From NCBI GenBank assembly GCA_950097015.1, contig CATNEN010000039.1, positions 15,222,501 to 15,286,500 on the forward strand: a DNA stretch of 64,000 nucleotides. Direction: 5' to 3'. Below the pieces are notes generated by a model that was not told the DNA's origin, ran no database searches, and saw only the letters and a program-made list of their open reading frames with translations. Below, piece after piece: positions 59,225-64,000 of this stretch; position 1 is the stretch's first letter, and the number at the start of each line of letters is the position of its first letter. This DNA is from Macrostomum hystrix (lineage: Eukaryota; Platyhelminthes; Macrostomidae). The position numbers and the translations under genes are program-made.

Positions 59225-59929
59225 TTAATTTCCTTTCTTAAATAGTTTCTTTCTGCCCAGCTGTAACCAGGCTCTCTCGCTTCCAAGTCCCTTGACTGTA
59301 TGATGAGCACAGTCTAGAGCTTCCGCCTCTAGAGAGGCTGCTGGCTTGGAAATAAGCTTTCTCACTGATTTCCCTATCGCTGAAGCTGGAATGTTTAGCT
59401 TGCTGTCTTGAAGCAATGAAACAAACTCACTCCAGCCCACCGGCTCGCTGTCGCATTTTGAATCCCTCACTGCAGTATGAAACAGATCCATGATGTTTGA
59501 GGATGGTATTCTCTGCCCAGCCATTTGCACCTCGCCGTTTTCGAACACCTGGATGAGGGAGGGATTATCAGATAGGATGGCCCATAGACTGCGAGCCCTG
59601 GTTTTGAATTTCTGGGGCACGGACTGGGCAATCTTTTCAGCCCAGCTGCTCGGCAGCATCTCTGCTTTCTGTTTCTTTGCCGCTTGACTCTCTCCTGCTA
59701 CACTCTCCTTTCCAACTTGCTTGCGCTTGGACAACAAACTTTTCATAGCGTTCTGGTACATGGCTGTCTTTACATTGTCTGGGCAATCGTCGGCATACAA
59801 TATATCATCACATTTAATCTGTGCCTGCTTTACCGCAATGTCTCCTGCAGACTCATTGGGTTTCACATTAATCATTAGCATGTCATACTCAGACTTGGGA
59901 ATCAGAACCATCTCAGAGAACTTGTTCAT
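59225..59929 (-). CDS. Polinton accessory protein (LIPKSEYDML family)
   Basis: About 234 residues from ATG 59929 (MNKFSEMVLIPKSEYDMLM); ATGs at 59953 and 59911 are alternatives. The N-terminus matches the KFVLIPxxxYxxL start of a protein found in many animal Polintons. A basic, nuclear-localisation-like middle (KKQKAE) leads to a C-terminal module (FENGEVQMAGQRIPSSNIMD, LFHTAVRD, PVGWSEFVSLLQDSKLNIPA) also typical of that family. Function unknown. It overlaps the preceding 107-residue gene by 17 bases. Confidence 0.7.
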   Translation of the reverse strand: MNKFSEMVLIPKSEYDMLMINVKPNESAGDIAVKQAQIKCDDILYADDCPDNVKTAMYQNAMKSLLSKRKQVGKESVAGESQAAKKQKAEMLPSSWAEKIAQSVPQKFKTRARSLWAILSDNPSLIQVFENGEVQMAGQRIPSSNIMDLFHTAVRDSKCDSEPVGWSEFVSLLQDSKLNIPASAIGKSVRKLISKPAASLEAEALDCAHHTVKGLGSERAWLQLGRKKLFKKGN

Positions 59930-60236
59930 TTTCCTTCTTTCTTCTATGCACAAGCTTCAGCAGAGTGGGGAGAATTTTTATGAAATTATGATTTAGCAAG
60001 TCAGCTTCTTTTCTTTGTGCTGGGATTTTTCGAATAATCTGCTTGGACTTTGCCAGCTCAGCCTTTTCAATAAGAGAGAAAGTCAGGTTGTTTTCCAATA
60101 GGTTGTAACAGGCTTCAACAAGGAATTTTCGCACTTCTTTCGGACCGTGCTTGATTAGCAAGCGCTTGAAGCTGACAGTGTATTTCGCTGATGCAAGAAT
60201 TGCAAAGATGCTTTCATGAAAACAAAGCGTGTCCAT
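59913..60236 (-). CDS. Small Polinton accessory protein
   Basis: 107 residues, Leu/Lys-rich and helical. The pattern FKRLLIKHGPKEVRKFLVEA then NLLENNLTF, SKQIIRKIPAQRKEADLL and FIKILPTLLKL matches a ~100-residue protein commonly encoded just before the LIPxxxY gene in animal Polintons (typically xLRxLxxAxxxxRKALLKxA...NxLxGNVPL...GGFLxxLLxPxL). Function unknown. Spaced 39 bases from the ATPase stop. Confidence 0.65.
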   Translation of the reverse strand: MDTLCFHESIFAILASAKYTVSFKRLLIKHGPKEVRKFLVEACYNLLENNLTFSLIEKAELAKSKQIIRKIPAQRKEADLLNHNFIKILPTLLKLVHRRKKENEQVL

Positions 60237-60275
60237 TGTTGAGTATAGATATGGAAAACAGCGTATTTGCCATTC

Positions 60276-60960
60276 TTAGGTATAAACCAGGTGGGGGCGC
60301 TGGTTGGGCAGGATCCGCGCTCGCACTCGCAGCTCATCGGGAGTGGATGGGTGGAAATCCAGAAGCAGGTAAGCTGCCCTGCCTTGAGCGGTCACATGCT
60401 TAAACACAGACAGCAGAAAGCCGGGCTTCTCTGCAAAGCACTGCCTGCCCAGTGCTGCAATCTGCAGCTGGTCTCTGGGGTTCTTCATGATGACAAAGTA
60501 CATCGCATTCAGACTCATCGTTCGCAACTCTCTTCCTTTAAAAAATACATTTTGGGTCAGCATTACCAGAAAGCAGGGTAAGTGATGAGCGATTCCGGTG
60601 AATACATTTCGCATCGCAGCAGAGCTAGAAGTCTCTTCAATCAAATCATCAAAAACAATCAGGTCATTGGGTCTTAGAGCCGCCTCAATGTTGCTGGGGA
60701 ATCCCTGCTGCAGGTGCACTCCCAGGCTGCTCAGCTCAGTGTGCACTGTCTGCGCAACCCCATAGTACCACAGGACTCTCTCAGGCATCAAACATGACAT
60801 CCCTGTACTGAATTAGCTGCTTCACGAAGGTTGTCTTGCCAGCATTGGTTGGCCCGCTGACAATCATGCAGCTTCCCTGCCGCAGGCGGGCATCATAGCA
60901 GGTTCTATTCGCACTGGTTTCCATAGTCGGATTTAGCCAATTTGTAGAGCTGACTTTCAT
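60276..60960 (-). CDS. FtsK/HerA-type DNA-packaging ATPase, split between two frames
   Basis: The gene starts at ATG 60960, whose bases overlap the protease stop (ATGA). The first frame has the Walker A motif SGPTNAGKTT and ends at a TGA at 60783-60781. The remaining 60% is in the +1 frame (open from 60800 to 60276) with Walker B LIVFDDLIEE and FLVMLTQNVF, as in Polinton/adenovirus-like packaging ATPases that pump DNA into capsids. The codon before the TGA is GCC, so a +1 shift at GCC UGA would join the frames. It could be a programmed shift, a mutation or a sequencing error. Confidence 0.8.
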
Positions 60961-61472
60961 AACTTTCTCTTTCTTAGGCTGGCTTCGAACTGCCGAAGCA
61001 TTCTGTCATTCAGGTGGCTCTTTTCCTTTGCATGCAGTTGTCGCAGAACCCACTTAAATGACCGTTTGAATTGAAACTTCTGATAAGTAAAATAAAGACA
61101 GAAAAGACCGCATTTGACAGAGTCACAGCTTTGAATTCGATCCACATTGCTGCTCAAACGAAGCGGGGAACCCAAGGCTACTTGCAGTAAATCATGAATA
61201 ATCATTAAAGTTTTCGAGTCCCAGCCAAGGGAATTGAAAAGCTCCACAGAATTCCCGTAAGTGACGTCGCAAACCACCCAGTGGCCTGACAAGGAGCTGT
61301 GATGCAACAAAAGGAAAATAAATTTGCTCTTATATGTTTTCTCATTCAGGTAACTCCGCAAATGAAATTCTAATTCAGCATTATTAGAACTATTCAAATT
61401 TAGAGACACTATACAAACGTTTCTAATGGGCAAAAAGCTTCTGGCAAGTTTAAACATCTGAAAAGTGTTCAT
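60957..61472 (-). CDS. Adenain-like cysteine protease
   Basis: 171 residues. Motifs: GHWVVCDV with the catalytic His (His64), VELFNSLGWDSK with the acidic/Asn site, RIQSCDSVKCGLFCLYF with Gln114 and nucleophile Cys121. The order His-acid-Gln-Cys and the size fit adenovirus protease and the Polinton PRO family, which matures capsid proteins during assembly. It begins five bases after the major capsid stop and overlaps the ATPase start. Confidence 0.88.
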   Translation of the reverse strand: MNTFQMFKLARSFLPIRNVCIVSLNLNSSNNAELEFHLRSYLNEKTYKSKFIFLLLHHSSLSGHWVVCDVTYGNSVELFNSLGWDSKTLMIIHDLLQVALGSPLRLSSNVDRIQSCDSVKCGLFCLYFTYQKFQFKRSFKWVLRQLHAKEKSHLNDRMLRQFEASLRKRKL

Positions 61473-61477
61473 AATTA

Positions 61478-62758
61478 TTATGAAAAATCTAGCAAAATTT
61501 CCCTATGCTTGGTGACTTCAATCAGAGAGTCATACAGGCACATGACAATCAGAGTCACGGCCTCGTCAAGCGCCTGTCGGAACCGAATCTCCAGCCGCAG
61601 GTTTCCTTCTTTCTGTCCGTACCACAGGGCTGCTCCCTCGGGTGTGAGGTCGAACGCTAACACGGTGTTGTCGTTGGAGAAGATCTGATAGGGGATCCAA
61701 GGGACCGAGTTGGTGGGGCTGGCAGACTGGCAGCTTTTCAGGTAATGCAAGTACTCTCGCACAAATGAGTTGTTTTCGGGTGTGAATGCACCGTGGCACA
61801 TGGTTTCCCCACCTTTCTTTAGAGCTAGCTGGCTGAGGTTGAAGCTCTGGAACTCGAAGGGGCTGGTGTGATGATTCCCGTTGAAGGCTCGGTGGCTCAC
61901 GAAAGCCAGCATGATGAACTTAGGGAGTTTTCCGTGGGTAAAGCCTTCAATGTTCTTCGACTGGATTCCCTGGGGCAGAATAAAGTTCTGCATTTCGGCT
62001 CGCTCCATAGGATAGAGCGCATTCTGGTTGATCAGTCCCTGCTCATGGGCTAGGCTGATGTGAGAAGCCACCTTGACTCGGCAGAGATGCAGGATGCAGT
62101 GGGAGATTTCCATGCGGTAGGCTGTGTTGTTTGTGACCGGGGTTCTGATGGCAAATGCAGCGTCGCTGGGCACCAACTTGATGTGCAGGTGTAGGTTGTT
62201 CAGCAGCAACATGGGGCACTGGAAGATGTCGCTGAGCAACGGTCCGGCATACTCCACCCAGCGGGACTGCCTGTGGCTCTCCATGTGCGCCTCTGCAGCG
62301 GAGTCAGGTTGCAGGAATCCAGCGGGGTAGAACTTCAGCTGCTGGGCGTCTGAGGAACTGATGAGAGCTTTGAAATAGGCATGATAGGGATAGAGTTGGT
62401 CTCCCCCGGACACAACTCGCTGGTTAATGCTCACAATGACATCAGAGAAGAGCGTAGACAGGACAAAGTTTTCAGGGTGCACATCACTGTCTCGGCGCTC
62501 TGTCAGCTCTCCTTCAGCGTTCAGAACATTCTCCCTCAGCAAGCACCCATCCAGTCGGACTAGGCGGCAGCGAATGTACAGAAAAGAATTCAATAGATCG
62601 GTGTATTCGTCAGCTGATGGGTGGCAATCGAATTCGATGGGTGCATTTGCAGCAGTTGAGTTCACGGGGTGAATATCGACATAGGAGGATTTGTCAATGG
62701 CAGTCTGCAGCGCAGGAGCCTTGAACAAATCGAGCCTTGGGTTGAATCCATAAGCCAT
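61478..62758 (-). CDS. Major capsid protein (double jelly-roll type, Polinton/adintovirus family)
   Basis: 426 residues starting MAYGFNPRLDLFKAP. Motifs such as VDIHPVNS, PIEFDCHPSADEYTDL, VSGGDQLYPYHAYFKALIS and MERAEMQNFILPQGIQSKN match the animal Polinton capsid family that includes the C. elegans F54H12.2-type protein. The double jelly-roll fold follows from the family, not from residues seen here. Shorter than adenovirus hexon, as usual for these elements. It begins two bases after the stop of the basic-protein gene. It is intact. Confidence 0.85.
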   Translation of the reverse strand: MAYGFNPRLDLFKAPALQTAIDKSSYVDIHPVNSTAANAPIEFDCHPSADEYTDLLNSFLYIRCRLVRLDGCLLRENVLNAEGELTERRDSDVHPENFVLSTLFSDVIVSINQRVVSGGDQLYPYHAYFKALISSSDAQQLKFYPAGFLQPDSAAEAHMESHRQSRWVEYAGPLLSDIFQCPMLLLNNLHLHIKLVPSDAAFAIRTPVTNNTAYRMEISHCILHLCRVKVASHISLAHEQGLINQNALYPMERAEMQNFILPQGIQSKNIEGFTHGKLPKFIMLAFVSHRAFNGNHHTSPFEFQSFNLSQLALKKGGETMCHGAFTPENNSFVREYLHYLKSCQSASPTNSVPWIPYQIFSNDNTVLAFDLTPEGAALWYGQKEGNLRLEIRFRQALDEAVTLIVMCLYDSLIEVTKHREILLDFS

Positions 62759-62760
62759 TT

Positions 62761-63147
62761 CTACGACAAAGAGTCCAGCACGCGCTTCACCGTTTTCCTG
62801 CTGACTTTTCGCTTCCTCTTGCTTACCGTTTTGCCCTTTGCTTTGCTCTCTCCTTTCTTAGGTTTCTTTCTACCTGCATTTTTCCGTTTCCTTGATTTTT
62901 TCCCCTTCTTGCCATTTTGGCGAGGTGTCTTCTGTATTCTCTTTTTCCTAGAAACTTTAGCATTCAACTGTCTTCTTTTGCTAACGCTTTTGCCAGCCGA
63001 GGCCAACTGAGATGCATGTGCTGGTGAAGTTGCTGGAGGAGGTTGATATGTCATGATCCCTGGAAAACTTCCGCACCCATAGGGCGCAGATTTATCGCTT
63101 CCATTTCGAGTTCCAGAGTACTGCCGGATCAGCTGCTGATAGTTCAT
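62761..63147 (-). CDS. Lys/Arg-rich putative core (DNA-condensing) protein
   Basis: 128 residues. The N-terminal half is uncharged, with a short Tyr/Gly/Pro stretch (SGTRNGSDKSAPYGCGSFPG), and the C-terminal half is about half Lys/Arg (KGKKSRKRKNAGRKKPKKGE). Such a basic product between the two capsid genes resembles adenovirus core or cement proteins in composition and position; homology cannot be shown. Its ATG overlaps the penton stop (ATGA). Confidence 0.7.
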   Translation of the reverse strand: MNYQQLIRQYSGTRNGSDKSAPYGCGSFPGIMTYQPPPATSPAHASQLASAGKSVSKRRQLNAKVSRKKRIQKTPRQNGKKGKKSRKRKNAGRKKPKKGESKAKGKTVSKRKRKVSRKTVKRVLDSLS

Positions 63148-63950
63148 CGAATAAGTTTCTCCCGGATCTGAATCGTGAGCAAAACAGGACTGCAGCTCTG
63201 AGCAGTCAGAGAGTGACCAAATGTATCCCGCAGTTGAATTCGAATGCTGTGTAGAAAATTTGCTTTCTGGATTGGGAAGAACAATGTTTTCTTAAACACT
63301 TTGCTGAAGTAGCAGCCCCATTCAGCATTAGAACTGATGTTCACAGTTCGCAGCAGGGAGTCCCAGTTGCAGCTTGTTGACTCAACAAGGCTGCAGTGCA
63401 CATTGACCAGGTTGGTGGGCGGACAGCCGATGCAACAGCTTGACACGTGGCGCCCAGGTGGGATTTTGATTGACTGGTTTCCAAATCCCAACCACTGCAG
63501 GATTTTGCTTGGAGGAAAATACAACTCTGCTCGTGCGGTATTGTTGTGCATCACTGTTCTTTGATTCTGAATTTCAAACTTTATCCCAAAATCTTTATTG
63601 CTGCGAGCCATCAGGCCCGATTCATCAGCCTCCATCTCAGACTCTCTATCGCTCATGGCATCAAAGAACAGTGACTCAGAGTTGACTAGTAGCTCGTTCA
63701 ACCGCTCCACCAGCTCCTCCACTCTGTCAAAGCGTCCGGGTTGAAGAACCAGGGCCTCATGCTCTCTTCCATCTGAGACTGTGAAGCAGTAAGGCTCGTC
63801 AACATTGAGCCATGCAGTAGGCATATGGATTTCTGCCAGACCTGCCTCATAATCCACATTTCGATCCAAGTATATAGGTGCAGACAGGCGAAAATTAAAG
63901 TCACTAGAAGAACCTTCTGCATGCTCACTGTTTATTACGATGCTGCTCAT
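63144..63950 (-). CDS. Minor capsid (penton, single jelly-roll type) protein
   Basis: 268 residues from ATG 63950. The start (SSIVINSEHAEGSSSDFNFR, LSAPIYLDRNVDYEAGLAEI, HMPTAWLNV) has the pattern of Polinton penton proteins, where an N-terminal dFxfxLxxPixLxxxxeVgLxEixxPxxWxNV stretch is usual. It lies next to the core-protein and major capsid genes. No disruption. Fold assignment is by family resemblance. Confidence 0.8.
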   Translation of the reverse strand: MSSIVINSEHAEGSSSDFNFRLSAPIYLDRNVDYEAGLAEIHMPTAWLNVDEPYCFTVSDGREHEALVLQPGRFDRVEELVERLNELLVNSESLFFDAMSDRESEMEADESGLMARSNKDFGIKFEIQNQRTVMHNNTARAELYFPPSKILQWLGFGNQSIKIPPGRHVSSCCIGCPPTNLVNVHCSLVESTSCNWDSLLRTVNISSNAEWGCYFSKVFKKTLFFPIQKANFLHSIRIQLRDTFGHSLTAQSCSPVLLTIQIREKLIR

Positions 63951-64000
63951 TCCTCAAAATCAAAATATTAAAATATCGAATAACTTAGATGTCTATACCT

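Larger units (their letters stand above)
50396..64000. mobile_element. Polinton/adintovirus-like element (right end beyond window)
   Basis: About 13.6 kb with a plus-strand zinc-finger gene and PolB, and a convergent minus-strand cluster of capsid, protease, ATPase, accessory and TBP genes. This gene set defines Polintons (Mavericks) and related adintoviruses. The left end is placed near 50396, where homology to the duplicated GH31 intron stops; no terminal inverted repeat can be confirmed because the right end is outside the window. No retroviral-type integrase gene is seen in the window; it may lie to the right. Confidence 0.8.

Overview
The window looks like a piece of an invertebrate animal genome that is very rich in repeats. 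The evidence is GT-AG introns, a trefoil/GH31 alpha-glucosidase gene, GPI-anchored Ly6-type surface proteins, a hormone-sensitive-lipase-type exon, and four classes of mobile DNA (BEL/Pao, Ty3/gypsy, RNase H-bearing LINEs, a Polinton/adintovirus-like element). A free-living flatworm would fit, but that is only a guess from style; no species marker is visible.

Layout. 1-365: foldback MITE. ~580-2880: decayed BEL/Pao 3' part with its 3' LTR. 2881-13935: LINE fragments and one apparently complete LINE (A), all on the minus strand, joined by one Gln-codon-rich minisatellite. 14108-14725: small two-pass membrane protein gene. 15321-~20860 and 44911-~50330: two copies of a ~5.4 kb segmental duplication, each with a Ly6-like gene (+) and the 3' half of a GH31 glucosidase gene (-). 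Copy 1 continues upstream through exons reaching 35484; a recent Ty3/gypsy element (25305-34370) sits in one of those introns. 37725-37988: last exon of a lipase-like gene, followed by a broken gypsy fragment. 40370-~44800: one LINE inserted in another with a clear target-site duplication. ~50400-64000: most of a Polinton/adintovirus-like element, running past the right edge.

The most interesting content is cargo in mobile elements. (1) The Polinton-like element has the expected genes (protein-primed PolB, packaging ATPase, adenain-like protease, major and minor capsid proteins, a basic protein, two recurrent accessory genes) and also a complete divergent TATA-box-binding protein (58080-58646) in the same tightly packed minus-strand cluster. 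(2) The Ty3/gypsy element has identical-looking LTRs, intact gag and pol joined by a -1 frameshift site, and a third gene in the env position that encodes a J-domain (Hsp40-type) protein with a splice acceptor directly before its ATG. (3) LINE A's ORF begins with an exact copy of the last ten residues of ubiquitin. (4) The two Ly6 copies differ at ten codons, all amino-acid changing, while their intron is identical.

Nearly every intron and intergenic gap has its own private minisatellite (15-48 bp units). These create long artificial open frames that are not annotated as genes.
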